Positions 39,123 to 47,856 of a stretch of DNA of 64,000 bases are shown here, one piece after another; position 1 is the stretch's first letter; each line of letters opens with the position of its first letter. Below the pieces are notes generated by a model. That model was not told where the DNA came from. It did no database searches and was given only the letters and a program-made list of their open reading frames with translations. Source of the DNA: Bifidobacterium pluvialisilvae (GTDB lineage Bacteria; Actinomycetota; Actinomycetes; Actinomycetales; Bifidobacteriaceae); the NCBI RefSeq assembly GCF_019331695.1, contig NZ_JAHBBI010000003.1:234120-298119 (forward strand), given 5' to 3'. Position numbers and translations under genes: made by a program.

Positions 39123-39288
39123 GGGGCGCGGACCGGGTGCGTCGCGCCGGTGCGCGACACGCCCGGGTTCCTGCGGATGTTTTTGACCATGGATTCGATT
39201 ACACTTGTTCGGGTGCGCCGAGCAGGTGCACCTATACAACTGAATAACGATATTATCCACCCAACTATTTAAGAAACCATATATTTAC

Positions 39289-40770
39289 ATGGCAGAGAAC
39301 AACACTGAAGTCACCAAGGTCGCCATCAACGACATCGGCACCGAAGAGGACTTCATCAAGGCAGTCGATTCCACCATCAAGAACTTCGATGATGGTGATC
39401 TGGTCGAAGGTACCGTCGTTAAGATCGATCGCGACGAGGTGCTCCTGGATATCGGCTACAAGACCGAGGGTGTGATTCCCTCCCGCGAACTTTCCATCAA
39501 GAAGGACGTCGATCCTGACGATGTCGTCGAGGTCGGCGACACCGTCGAGGCCCTTGTCATCACCAAGGAGGACAAGGAAGGCCGTCTGATTCTGTCCAAG
39601 AAGCGTGCCCAGTACGAGCGCGCCTGGGGCGATGTCGAGAAGATCAAGGAAGCCGATGGCGTCGTCGAAGGCACCGTCATCGAAGCCGTCAAGGGCGGCC
39701 TCATCGTGGACATCGGTCTGCGTGGCTTCCTGCCGGCCTCCCTCGTCGAGATGCGCCGCGTGCGCGACCTGGCCCCGTACATCGGCCAGAAGATCCAGGC
39801 CAAGATCCTGGAGCTCGACAAGAACCGCAACAACGTGGTCCTGTCCCGTCGCCAGTACCTCGAGGAGACCCAGTCCGAAGTGCGCGAGACCTTCCTCTCG
39901 CAGCTCAAGAAGGGCCAGATCCGCGAGGGCGTCATCAGCTCCATCGTCAACTTCGGCGCCTTCGTCGATCTCGGTGGCGTCGACGGCCTCATCCACGTCT
40001 CCGAGCTGTCCTGGAAGCACATCGACCACCCGTCCGAGGTCGTCAAGGTCGGCGACAAGGTCACCGTCGAGGTGCTCGACGTCGATCTCGACCGCGAGCG
40101 CATCTCCCTGTCCCTCAAGGCGACCCAGGAGGATCCGTGGCAGCGCTTCGCCCGCACCCACGTCCCCGGCCAGATCGTCAAGGGCAAGGTCACCAAGATC
40201 GTCCAGTTCGGTGTGTTCATCTCCGTGGACGACGGCATCGAGGGCCTGGTGCACATCTCCGAGCTCGCCAACCGTCACGTGGAGAACCCGGAGACCGTCG
40301 TCAAGCCGGGCGAAGAGGTGTTCGTCAAGGTGATCGACGTCGATCTCGATCGTCGCCGCATCTCCCTGTCCCTCAAGCAGGCCAACGACTCCGTCGACAT
40401 CTCCTCCGAGGACTTCGACCCGGCTCTGTACGGCATGCCCGCCGAGTACGACGAGCAGGGCAATTACAAGTACCCCGAAGGCTTCGATCCGGAGACCAAC
40501 GAGTGGATCGCCGGTTACGAGAAGCAGCGCGAGGAGTGGGAGTCCCAGTACGCGGCCGCCCACGACCTGTGGGAGCAGCACAAGGAGTTCGTCGCCAAGG
40601 AGCTCGAGAACGCCGAGGCCTCCGCCGCCGCCGATGGCCAGGGCGAGCCGAAGCAGGAGAAGGTCGAGGAGACCTCGAACTACTCCTCCGAGTCCTCCTC
40701 CGAAGGCACCCTCGCCGATTCCGACCAGCTGGCCGCCCTGCGCGAGCAGCTGCTCAACGAGAAGAAGTGA
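39289..40770 (+). CDS. rpsA: 30S ribosomal protein S1
   Basis: The protein (493 aa) has four S1 RNA-binding domains at about residues 38-110, 125-190, 208-280 and 293-370 (for example VEGTVVKIDRDEVLLDIGYKTEGVIP and REGVISSIVNFGAFVDLGGVDGLIHVSELSW). An acidic tail with little structure follows. It promotes mRNA binding to the 30S subunit. The leader is over 80 bases and AT-rich with no clear Shine-Dalgarno sequence, as is common for rpsA. Codon bias is strong. The order rpsA-coaE-uvrB is conserved in actinobacteria. Confidence 0.98.
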   Translation: MAENNTEVTKVAINDIGTEEDFIKAVDSTIKNFDDGDLVEGTVVKIDRDEVLLDIGYKTEGVIPSRELSIKKDVDPDDVVEVGDTVEALVITKEDKEGRLILSKKRAQYERAWGDVEKIKEADGVVEGTVIEAVKGGLIVDIGLRGFLPASLVEMRRVRDLAPYIGQKIQAKILELDKNRNNVVLSRRQYLEETQSEVRETFLSQLKKGQIREGVISSIVNFGAFVDLGGVDGLIHVSELSWKHIDHPSEVVKVGDKVTVEVLDVDLDRERISLSLKATQEDPWQRFARTHVPGQIVKGKVTKIVQFGVFISVDDGIEGLVHISELANRHVENPETVVKPGEEVFVKVIDVDLDRRRISLSLKQANDSVDISSEDFDPALYGMPAEYDEQGNYKYPEGFDPETNEWIAGYEKQREEWESQYAAAHDLWEQHKEFVAKELENAEASAAADGQGEPKQEKVEETSNYSSESSSEGTLADSDQLAALREQLLNEKK

Positions 40771-40795
40771 GCACGGCTTTCGATAGCTGATTGAT

Positions 40796-40832
40796 GGAAC
40801 CCGGTCGTCAATACCGTTGACGGCCGGGTTCC
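40796..40832 (+). terminator. rpsA terminator
   Basis: A 16-bp stem (40796-40811 with 40817-40832, one G-U pair) with a five-base loop lies 26 bases after the rpsA stop. Confidence 0.8.
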
Positions 40833-40836
40833 TTCG

Positions 40837-40842
40837 TATACT
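40837..40842 (+). promoter_or_regulatory. Possible -10 element upstream of coaE
   Basis: TATACT follows directly after the rpsA terminator, about 107 bases before the coaE GTG. No good -35 hexamer is seen because the terminator stem occupies that place. Confidence 0.35.
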
Positions 40843-40949
40843 GGGAGCAGCATGGCCGGGGCCTGGAATCGACGGGTCGCATGGCTGGATGATGCGACGA
40901 CGGGCAGGGAGGCCCCGGCGCATCACGCGGGAGACGAGGAGGACCTGCA

Positions 40950-41576
40950 GTGTTCACACGAGTCGGACTGACCGGCGGCATAGCGGCCGGGAAAAGCACC
41001 GTCGCCAGGAGATTCGTCGAGCTCGGCGCGTTCGTCATCGATTATGATGCCCTCGCCCGGGCCGCCGTGGCCAAGGGAAGCGAGGGGTTGGACGAGGTCG
41101 TACGCCGTTTCGGCCGCCATGCGCGTGGATGCGATGGGGAGATGAACCGGGCATGGGTCGCCGCGAACGTGTTCTCGGACCCGAAGAGGCTGGAGGAGCT
41201 CAACCGCATCCTCCATCCCATCATCTTCAGGGACGCGGGGCGTCTCGAGTACGAGTGGCTGGATTCGCACCCGGAACCCGCGGACGGGTCCCGGCGCCTG
41301 GTCATCCACGACATCCCGCTGCTGGTGGAGACCGCCCGATGGGATTACTTCGACGCCATCATCACGGTCGAGGCCCCCGAGGAGGTTCGGATCAGGCGCA
41401 TGGTCAGGAACCGGGGCATGAAACGGTCCGACGCGGTGGCCCGCATCCGCAGCCAGGCCACACAGGAGCAACGGTTCGACATCAGCGACTACGTCATCGA
41501 TTCCACCAAACCCCTCGAACAGATGTTCGAGGATGTTGATAGACTGTATCGCATACTGACGCATCCCGTGTACTGA
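40950..41576 (+). CDS. coaE: Dephospho-CoA kinase
   Basis: CoaE (208 aa) phosphorylates the ribose 3'-OH of dephospho-CoA, the last step of coenzyme A synthesis. The P-loop is [17 protein letters not shown], followed by [15 protein letters not shown] and a lid region [24 protein letters not shown]. The GTG start is preceded by GAGGAGGA. The fused C-terminal GrpB domain of some mycobacterial CoaE proteins is absent. Its last codons contain a perfect LexA-type palindrome serving, by inference, the uvrB gene downstream. Confidence 0.95.
   Translation: MFTRVGLTGGIAAGKSTVARRFVELGAFVIDYDALARAAVAKGSEGLDEVVRRFGRHARGCDGEMNRAWVAANVFSDPKRLEELNRILHPIIFRDAGRLEYEWLDSHPEPADGSRRLVIHDIPLLVETARWDYFDAIITVEAPEEVRIRRMVRNRGMKRSDAVARIRSQATQEQRFDISDYVIDSTKPLEQMFEDVDRLYRILTHPVY
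41515..41530. promoter_or_regulatory. Candidate LexA (SOS) box for uvrB, inside the coaE 3' end
   Basis: TCGAACAGATGTTCGA contains the full actinobacterial LexA consensus CGAAC-N4-GTTCG and is palindromic over the outer 12 bases. It lies 97 bases before the uvrB ATG. It falls in coding sequence, so chance is not excluded, but uvrB is a classical SOS gene. Confidence 0.65.
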
Positions 41577-41626
41577 CGCCGTCCGCGCCGATCCGGGGAT
41601 GGGGAACTTCAAGTACGGGGCAGGTC

Positions 41627-43738
41627 ATGGGATACAACATCGAACGCATCAACAAGCCATTCGTGGTCAAGTCGCCGTACAAGCCGAGCGGCGACCAGCC
41701 GCAGGCGATCGACGAGCTGGCGCGTCGCATCGAGGCCGGTGAGAACGATGTGGTGCTCATGGGCGCCACGGGCACCGGCAAGACGGCGACGACCGCATGG
41801 CTCATCGAACGACTCCAACGCCCGACGCTGATTCTCGAGCCGAACAAGACGCTCGCCGCGCAGCTGTGCGCCGAGTTCCGCGAGCTCATGCCGGACAACG
41901 CCGTGAGCTACTTCGTGAGCTACTACGACTACTACCAGCCCGAGGCGTACATCCCGCAGACCGACACCTACATCGAAAAGGACTCCAACATCAACGACGA
42001 CGTGGAGCGTCTGCGTCACGCCGCCACCGCCAACCTGCTGACGCGGCGGGACTGTGTGGTGGTGGCCACGGTGAGCTGCATCTACGGACTCGGCACCCCG
42101 GAGGAGTACGCGGGCCGCATGCTGTTCCTCAAGGAGGGGCAGGAGATCAACCGCGACGACCTGCTGCGCAAATTCGTCGACATGCAGTACAAGCGCAACG
42201 ACATCGCCTTCACCAGGGGAACGTTCCGCGTGCGTGGCGACACCGTCGAGATCATCCCGGTCTATGAGGAGCTCGCCATCCGCATCGAGTTCTTCGGCGA
42301 CGAGATAGACCGCATCTCCACCCTGCATCCGCTCACCGGCGATGAGATCGCGCACGAGCCGGAGGTGCACATCTTCCCCGCCTCCCATTACGTCGCCGGA
42401 CCGGAGCGCATGGAGCGGGCGCTGAAGACCATCCGCCAGGAGCTTGACGAACGCGTGGCCGAGCTGAAGAAGCAGGGTAAGGACCTCGAGGCGCAGCGGC
42501 TCACCCAGCGCACCACCTACGACCTCGAGATGCTCACGCAGATCGGCGTCTGCCAGGGCGTGGAGAACTACTCCCGTCATTTCGACGGACGTGCCCCGGG
42601 CACCCCGCCTCATACGCTGCTGGATTTCTTCCCCGATGACTTCCTGCTGGTCATCGACGAGTCCCATGTGACCATCCCGCAGATCGGCGCCATGTACGAG
42701 GGCGACGCCTCGCGCAAGCGCACGCTGGTCGAACACGGGTTCCGCCTGCCGAGCGCCATGGACAACCGGCCGCTCAAATGGGACGAGTTCCTCGAGCGCA
42801 TCGGCCAGACCGTGTACCTTTCCGCCACGCCCGGAGACTACGAGCTGGGGCTTTCCGACGGTGTGGTGGAGCAGATCATCCGCCCGACCGGCCTCGTCGA
42901 CCCGAAGATCGACGTCCGCCCCGTCGAAGGCCAGGTCGACGACCTGCTTGGCGAGATCAAGGACCGCGTGGCCAGAAACGAGCGTGTGCTCGTCACCACG
43001 CTGACCAAGAAGATGGCCGAGGACCTCACCGACTATCTGCTGGAGCGCGACATCAAGGTCGAGTACCTGCATTCCGACGTCGACACGCTGCGGCGCGTGG
43101 AACTGCTCCGCGAGCTGCGCGAAGGCAAGATCGACGTCATCGTCGGCATCAATCTGCTGCGTGAGGGTCTGGACCTGCCCGAGGTCTCGCTCGTCGCGAT
43201 ACTCGACGCCGACAAGGAGGGCTTCCTCCGCTCCTACCGTTCACTGATCCAGACCATCGGACGCGCGGCGCGCAACGTGTCGGGCACCGTCATCATGTAC
43301 GCCGACCACCGTACCGACGCCATGACCAAGGCGATCAACGAGACCAACCGTCGCCGGACCAGACAGATCGAATACAACAGGGAGCATGGCATCGACCCGA
43401 AGCCGCTGATCAAGAAGATCAGCGACGTCAACGACATGCTCGCCAAGGAGGACGTCGATACGCAGACCCTGCTCGAAGGCGGCTATCGCAACGCGAACAA
43501 GGCGGGCAACTCCCATCTGGGCGTCCCGTCGTTCAATGCCGACGAGGCGGATAAGCGGCACAGGGAGATTCTCGAGGCGGGGCTTCCCGCGCAGGACCTC
43601 GCCGACCTCATCCGGCAGCTCAGCGAGCAGATGCACACCGCCGCAGAGCAGCTGCAGTTCGAGCTCGCCGCTAGGCTGCGCGACGAGATCCGCGACCTGA
43701 AGAAGGAGCTGCGGCAGATCACCGAGGCGCAGAAATAG
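41627..43738 (+). CDS. uvrB: Excinuclease ABC subunit B
   Basis: UvrB (703 aa) is the damage-verifying helicase-like subunit of nucleotide excision repair. Walker A is MGATGTGKT (45-53), the beta-hairpin region follows ([23 protein letters not shown]), helicase motifs include [27 protein letters not shown] and [30 protein letters not shown], and the C-terminal UVR domain ([21 protein letters not shown]) recruits UvrC. Length is normal. An upstream LexA-type palindrome suggests SOS induction; with mfd in the same window, both the transcription-coupled and the core repair factors are covered. Confidence 0.98.
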   Translation: MGYNIERINKPFVVKSPYKPSGDQPQAIDELARRIEAGENDVVLMGATGTGKTATTAWLIERLQRPTLILEPNKTLAAQLCAEFRELMPDNAVSYFVSYYDYYQPEAYIPQTDTYIEKDSNINDDVERLRHAATANLLTRRDCVVVATVSCIYGLGTPEEYAGRMLFLKEGQEINRDDLLRKFVDMQYKRNDIAFTRGTFRVRGDTVEIIPVYEELAIRIEFFGDEIDRISTLHPLTGDEIAHEPEVHIFPASHYVAGPERMERALKTIRQELDERVAELKKQGKDLEAQRLTQRTTYDLEMLTQIGVCQGVENYSRHFDGRAPGTPPHTLLDFFPDDFLLVIDESHVTIPQIGAMYEGDASRKRTLVEHGFRLPSAMDNRPLKWDEFLERIGQTVYLSATPGDYELGLSDGVVEQIIRPTGLVDPKIDVRPVEGQVDDLLGEIKDRVARNERVLVTTLTKKMAEDLTDYLLERDIKVEYLHSDVDTLRRVELLRELREGKIDVIVGINLLREGLDLPEVSLVAILDADKEGFLRSYRSLIQTIGRAARNVSGTVIMYADHRTDAMTKAINETNRRRTRQIEYNREHGIDPKPLIKKISDVNDMLAKEDVDTQTLLEGGYRNANKAGNSHLGVPSFNADEADKRHREILEAGLPAQDLADLIRQLSEQMHTAAEQLQFELAARLRDEIRDLKKELRQITEAQK

Positions 43739-43885
43739 CAGGGACAATCGTCGGATGCCGGAGCCCCGCCGAAGGGGATGCCGATACGCCGGCATGGGCT
43801 TGGCGATGCCGGGTGCCGGTGGGAGGATCCGGCAATACAATATATTGGTGTTTTGGTGTTGCGATGCATTCCGCGAAGGAGGAGC

Positions 43886-44248
43886 ATGATGGCAAAGGGC
43901 GACCGGACTTCCGGCGATCCGCGCATGGGGCGTATCGCCTCATATGCCGTGGTCGCGGTCCTCGTGGTGGCGATGATGGTGTACGTCGGCGTGCGATACA
44001 GCTGGTGGCTGACGGTGATACTGCTCGTCGTCATGATTCCCGCGGGCATTGCCACGCTGTACCTCGGCCTTCATCCGGAACGGACGGGCGGACGCAGCAT
44101 GCTTGGCATATCCGACGCGTCGACGCTGCTCGATCCGCTGCGCGGCGGGAGGGGAACGGCACAGGCGCGTCCGAACGCCGATGGGCCGTCGTCCGGACGA
44201 CGCGACGACGATGAACGGCCGGCCGCCTCCAAGCGCCCGGTTTTGTAA
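43886..44248 (+). CDS. Small two-helix membrane protein, unknown function
   Basis: A 120-residue protein (119 from the second ATG at 43889) has a polar N terminus and two hydrophobic helices (about 17-38 and 42-60: IASYAVVAVLVVAMMVYVG and WWLTVILLVVMIPAGIATLYLG). A Gly/Arg/Asp-rich, probably disordered cytosolic tail follows. AAGGAGG is placed well before the ATG. I recognise no family. It lies between uvrB and terC on the same strand, in the position occupied by small membrane protein genes in other actinobacteria. Confidence 0.65.
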   Translation: MMAKGDRTSGDPRMGRIASYAVVAVLVVAMMVYVGVRYSWWLTVILLVVMIPAGIATLYLGLHPERTGGRSMLGISDASTLLDPLRGGRGTAQARPNADGPSSGRRDDDERPAASKRPVL

Positions 44249-44298
44249 AAAAACGCCAGAATTTCCATGCCGTCCCCCGCGAGGTCATAAACCTTCCG

Positions 44299-44304
44299 TA
44301 TAGT
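44299..44304 (+). promoter_or_regulatory. -10 element of a probable leaderless terC promoter
   Basis: TATAGT lies eight bases before the ATG at 44313 with no Shine-Dalgarno site. With such a short leader there is no room for a manganese riboswitch of the yybP-ykoY type often seen before terC-like genes. Confidence 0.45.
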
Positions 44305-44312
44305 GATGACAC

Positions 44313-45305
44313 ATGGCTGAGACTCCACTGTGGTTTATGGCGGGCACGTTCGTCGTGCTCGCCGTGTTCTTCATCATCGATCTGTTCATCATCGGACGGC
44401 GGCCACATGTGCCGTCCACCAAGGAATGCGTGCAGCATATCGCGTTCTTCGTCGTCATGGCGCTGATCTTCGGCGGCATCGTATGGGGCGTCGCCGGCGC
44501 CAAACCCGCCATCGAATTCTATTCCGGCTGGCTCACCGAATACTCCCTGAGCATCGACAACCTGTTCGTGTTCGTCATCATCATGGCGAACTTCGCCGTT
44601 CCGAAGCAGCTGCAGAAGTTCGTCCTCTCCATCGGCATCACCATCGCCCTGATTCTGCGAGGCATCTTCATCCTGCTCGGCGCGGCGATCATCACACGAT
44701 TCACCTGGGTGTTCTTCCTCTTCGGCGCGTTCCTGCTGGTCACGGCGTTCAAGCTCGCCTTCGGCAAGGACGACGACGAGGAATACCATGAGAACGCCCT
44801 GATCTCCACGCTGCGCAAGGTCATCCGCATCTCGGACGAATACGATGGCGAACGGCTGCGCACCACGAAGAACGGCGTGCGGTACTGGACCCCGATGCTC
44901 ATCGTGTTCCTCGCCATCGGCACCACCGACGTCATGTTCGCCTTCGACTCCATCCCCGCGATCTTCGGCCTGACCAAGGACCCGTTCATCGTGTTCACCT
45001 CGAACGTGTTCGCGCTTCTGGGACTCCAGCAGCTGTACTTCCTGCTCGGCGCCCTGCTCGACAAGCTCGTCTACCTGCCGGTCGGACTGTCGGTCGTGCT
45101 CGGGTTCATCGGCGTCAAGCTCATCATGGAGGCCCTGCACGGCAATACGCTGCCGTTCATCAACGGCGGGCAGCCCATACACGCCGTCCCCGAGGTGCCG
45201 ACCTGGCTGTCGCTCGCCGTCATCGTCGTCTCCATCGGCACCGCGGCCATCGCCAGCGTGCTGAAGATGCGCGCGGTCGAGGCCAAGGCGTCGCAGCGGG
45301 ACTGA
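44313..45305 (+). CDS. TerC family integral membrane protein (Alx-like)
   Basis: A 330-residue protein with about nine membrane segments. Conserved acidic patches include FIIDLFIIGRR and EYSLSIDNLFVFVIIMANF, followed by the DVMFAFDSIPAIFGLTKDPF motif with DSIPA typical of TerC/Alx (COG0861). Members export manganese or calcium and protect secreted metalloproteins. Expression looks leaderless. The downstream gap of 211 bases separates it from pyk. Confidence 0.92.
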   Translation: MAETPLWFMAGTFVVLAVFFIIDLFIIGRRPHVPSTKECVQHIAFFVVMALIFGGIVWGVAGAKPAIEFYSGWLTEYSLSIDNLFVFVIIMANFAVPKQLQKFVLSIGITIALILRGIFILLGAAIITRFTWVFFLFGAFLLVTAFKLAFGKDDDEEYHENALISTLRKVIRISDEYDGERLRTTKNGVRYWTPMLIVFLAIGTTDVMFAFDSIPAIFGLTKDPFIVFTSNVFALLGLQQLYFLLGALLDKLVYLPVGLSVVLGFIGVKLIMEALHGNTLPFINGGQPIHAVPEVPTWLSLAVIVVSIGTAAIASVLKMRAVEAKASQRD

Positions 45306-45516
45306 GCCGTCGTCGGGATGGATGCGGTTTTGCTATTGTTATCGTGTCCAGCCCTGAACGGACGCGCGGCGCGGTGCGCATCGGGACGTTACCCGGCGTT
45401 CATGCAACACGCCGCCGCGGTTATCGGTCAGGTCGTGAACAGCTAGTAAGCTAATCCATGGCAACAGCGGGGACGTTCCCTGATCCCCGTCCGTCTAGAA
45501 GGAATAGGCAGGCAAT

Positions 45517-46959
45517 ATGCGTAAAGCCAAGATCGTAGATACCATCGGACCCGCCACCGAGTCTCTCGAGAACATTACCAAGCTCGTCGAGGCGGGCATG
45601 GACGTCGCTCGTCTGAACCGCTCCCATGGCACGCCCGAGGATCATCTGAAGGTCTACAACAACCTCCGCGAGGCCGGCAAGACCGTTGGTCGCAATGTCG
45701 CCGCCCTGGTTGATCTGCAGGGCCCGAAGATTCGTTGCGGCTGGTTTAAGAAGAACGCTGAAGGCGAAGACAAGGTCATCCTCAAGGAGGGCCAGGAGTT
45801 CGTCATCACCACCGACGACATCGAGGGCGACGAGCACATCACCTCCACCACGTTCAAGGGACTGCCGGGCGACTGCCACCCCGGTGACCCGATCCTGATC
45901 GATGACGGCAAGGTCCGTCTCGAGGTCACCAAGGTCGAGGGCAACAACGTTCACACCAAGGTCGTCGTGGCCGGACCGGTCTCCTCCCACAAGGGCATCA
46001 ACCTGCCGGGCGTGGCCGTGAGCCTGCCGGCGCTGACCGAGAAGGACGAGGCCGACCTGCGCTGGGCCATCCGCACCGGCGCCGACATCATCGCCATGTC
46101 CTTCGTGCGCTTCGCCACCGACATCGACCGCGCCCACGAGATCATGGACGAGGAAGGCCGTCGCATCCCGATCGTCGCCAAGATCGAGAAGCCGCAGGCT
46201 CTGGAGAACCTCGAGGACATCGTCAAGGCCTTCGACGGCATCATGGCCGCCCGTGGCGACATGGCCGTCGAGTGCCCGCTGGAAGAGGTCCCGCTGGCCA
46301 CCAAGCGCATCATCGAGCTGGCCCGCAAGTACGCCAAGCCCGTCATCGTGGCCACCGAGGTCCTGGGCTCCATGGTCCACTCCCCGGTCCCGTCCCGCGC
46401 CGAGGCCTCCGACTGCGCCAACGCCGTGCTTGACGGCGCCGACGCCACCATGACCTCCAACGAGACCGCCGTCGGCGAGTACCCGACCGAGACCGTCTCC
46501 ACCATGGCCCGCATCTCCGGCTACGCCACCTCCCATGGCTTCGACCGCATCCCGGCGCTCAAGAACCTTGACATGTCCAAGTCCGGCGCCGTCTCCTCCG
46601 CCGCCGTGGACCTGGCCGACAAGCTCAACGCCAAGGCCATCGTCGCCTTCACGCAGACCGGCGACACCGTGCACCGCGTCTCCCGCGAGCGTCCGGCCGC
46701 CCCGATCTACGCGCTGACCGCCAACGAGCACACCTACCACTGGCTGGCCCTGAGCTGGGGCACCGAGGCGTTCCTGCTCGACAAGGACTACCACGACATG
46801 ACCCGCAAGGAGGTCATGGCCCTCACTGACGCCACGCTGAAGGCTGCCGGCAAGGTCGAGGACGGCGACCGCATCGTCGTGCTCAGCTGCTCCCAGGGCG
46901 ACCACAAGCCGGGCAGCACCGACTCCATCTACGTGCACACCGTCGGCCACAAGGCCTGA
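45517..46959 (+). CDS. pyk: Pyruvate kinase
   Basis: This 480-residue enzyme makes pyruvate and ATP from PEP and ADP. MRKAKIVDTIGPATES, DVARLNRSHG, LVDLQGPKIRCG, SLPALTEKDEADLRWAI, IVAKIEKPQALENLEDIV (substrate Lys), MAARGDMAVECPLEEVP and VATEVLGSMVHSPVPSRAEASDCANAVLDGADATMTSNETAVG are the expected active-site and metal motifs. In most enzymes the last motif reads ATQMLESM; here ATEVLGSM, a noticeable substitution. GAAGGAAT precedes the ATG. Codon bias indicates high expression. A strong terminator follows. Confidence 0.97.
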   Translation: MRKAKIVDTIGPATESLENITKLVEAGMDVARLNRSHGTPEDHLKVYNNLREAGKTVGRNVAALVDLQGPKIRCGWFKKNAEGEDKVILKEGQEFVITTDDIEGDEHITSTTFKGLPGDCHPGDPILIDDGKVRLEVTKVEGNNVHTKVVVAGPVSSHKGINLPGVAVSLPALTEKDEADLRWAIRTGADIIAMSFVRFATDIDRAHEIMDEEGRRIPIVAKIEKPQALENLEDIVKAFDGIMAARGDMAVECPLEEVPLATKRIIELARKYAKPVIVATEVLGSMVHSPVPSRAEASDCANAVLDGADATMTSNETAVGEYPTETVSTMARISGYATSHGFDRIPALKNLDMSKSGAVSSAAVDLADKLNAKAIVAFTQTGDTVHRVSRERPAAPIYALTANEHTYHWLALSWGTEAFLLDKDYHDMTRKEVMALTDATLKAAGKVEDGDRIVVLSCSQGDHKPGSTDSIYVHTVGHKA

Positions 46960-46999
46960 TGCGCCGTCGATGATTCGGTAACGGCATTCCGAACGAACG

Positions 47000-47044
47000 A
47001 AAGGGTTGGGCTGCGCGACACTGAACACGCAGACCAACCCTTTT
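47000..47044 (+). terminator. pyk terminator
   Basis: AAAGGGTTGG (47000-47009) pairs with CCAACCCTTT (47034-47043), with an inner CTGCG/CGCAG stem, followed by TTTTGTTTGT. Confidence 0.9.
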
Positions 47045-47046
47045 GT

Positions 47047-47075
47047 TTGTCAAGCGAAACAAAGTAGTGTAACAT
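47047..47075 (+). promoter_or_regulatory. Promoter of tRNA-Leu(CAA)
   Basis: TTGTCA (47047-47052), a 17-base spacer and TAACAT (47070-47075) end 12 bases before the tRNA. Confidence 0.5.
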
Positions 47076-47087
47076 CCCATGAGTAAT

Positions 47088-47161
47088 GCCCCGGTATCCC
47101 AATTGGTAGAGGAGACAGCCTCAAAATCTGTACAGTGTGGGTTCGAGTCCCACCCGGGGCA
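47088..47161 (+). tRNA. tRNA with anticodon CAA (Leu), atypically short variable loop
   Basis: The acceptor arms GCCCCGG and CCGGGGC pair perfectly, discriminator A. The D arm has a 3-bp TCC/GGA stem and the loop contains AATTGGTAGA. The anticodon stem ACAGC/TCTGT has one mismatch and its seven-base loop CTCAAAA gives CAA at 47122-47124. The variable region is only ACAGT, then GTGGG-TTCGAGT-CCCAC. Leucine tRNAs normally have a long class II variable arm; this one is 74 bases long, so the assignment to Leu rests on the anticodon alone. Confidence 0.88.
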
Positions 47162-47214
47162 CTGGCTGATAAGCAAGGAAGCAATTTCGCTGATTATAAC
47201 TGAAAGGGGCGGAA

Positions 47215-47826
47215 ATGGCAGACATGGACGTTGATGAGATGGTTGACGATTCCAAGGGCCGTACCGTAGTCGTAGCGGAGGATGAGGCCCTTATTCGTCT
47301 TGATATCGTCGAGTCCCTTCGTGGAGCCGGATACGACGTGGTCGGCGAGGCCGCCAGCGGTCAGGAAGCCGTCGACCTGGTCAAGGAACTCGTCCCCGAC
47401 GTCGTCGTCATGGATGTGAAGATGCCCGGCAAGGACGGCATCACCGCCGCCAAGGAGATCGCGGAGGAGAATCTGGCTCCGGTCGTCATGCTGACCGCGT
47501 TCTCGCAGCAGAATCTTGTCGAAAAGGCCGCCGACGCTGGCGCCATGGCCTATGTGGTCAAGCCGTTCGTCCCCGAAAAGCTGTTCCCCGCGCTCGAGGT
47601 GGCCATCAGCCGTTTCGACCAGATGAATGCTCTGCGTGACGAGGTTTCCGATATGAAGGCCCGTTTCGAGGCCCGTAAGCGTGTGGACCGGGCCAAGGGC
47701 CTGCTTATGGAGAACATGGGCCTCACCGAATCCGAGGCGTTCCGCTGGATTCAGAAGACGTCCATGGATCGTCGTCTTACCATGCAGGAAGTGGCCGACG
47801 CGGTCATCGAACAGGTTCAGGGATAA
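47215..47826 (+). CDS. pdtaR: ANTAR-domain response regulator of the PdtaR type
   Basis: This 203-residue protein has a receiver domain with EDE pocket (22-24), phosphoacceptor D67 in DVVVMDVKMPGKDG and Lys in YVVKPFVPEKL. A helical linker and a C-terminal ANTAR RNA-binding domain (about 140-200: RKRVDRAKGLLMENMGLTESEAFRWIQKTSMDRRLTMQEVADAVI) follow. Phosphorylated ANTAR dimers bind paired hexaloop hairpins in mRNA leaders and prevent termination. The kinase is probably PdtaS at 16616-18100. It sits between tRNA-Leu and polA, the same place as Rv1626 in Mycobacterium tuberculosis. GAAAGGGG precedes the ATG. Confidence 0.95.
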   Translation: MADMDVDEMVDDSKGRTVVVAEDEALIRLDIVESLRGAGYDVVGEAASGQEAVDLVKELVPDVVVMDVKMPGKDGITAAKEIAEENLAPVVMLTAFSQQNLVEKAADAGAMAYVVKPFVPEKLFPALEVAISRFDQMNALRDEVSDMKARFEARKRVDRAKGLLMENMGLTESEAFRWIQKTSMDRRLTMQEVADAVIEQVQG

Positions 47827-47856
47827 CAAGAAGAACGACACCGAAAAAGGAGTCTC

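Noticed and set aside
40852..40971. A 39-codon frame overlapping the coaE start as a leader peptide
   Set aside because: No ribosome site and no regulatory codon pattern; probably chance.
41609..43072. Minus-strand 487-codon frame opposite uvrB
   Set aside because: Mirror frame rich in Val/Gly/Leu/Asp repeats, typical of antisense to GC-biased codons. Similar frames lie opposite eno, pyk, rpsA and glgB.
44249..44312. Manganese riboswitch before terC
   Set aside because: The gap is 64 bases and the -10 element lies 8 bases before the ATG, leaving no transcribed leader.
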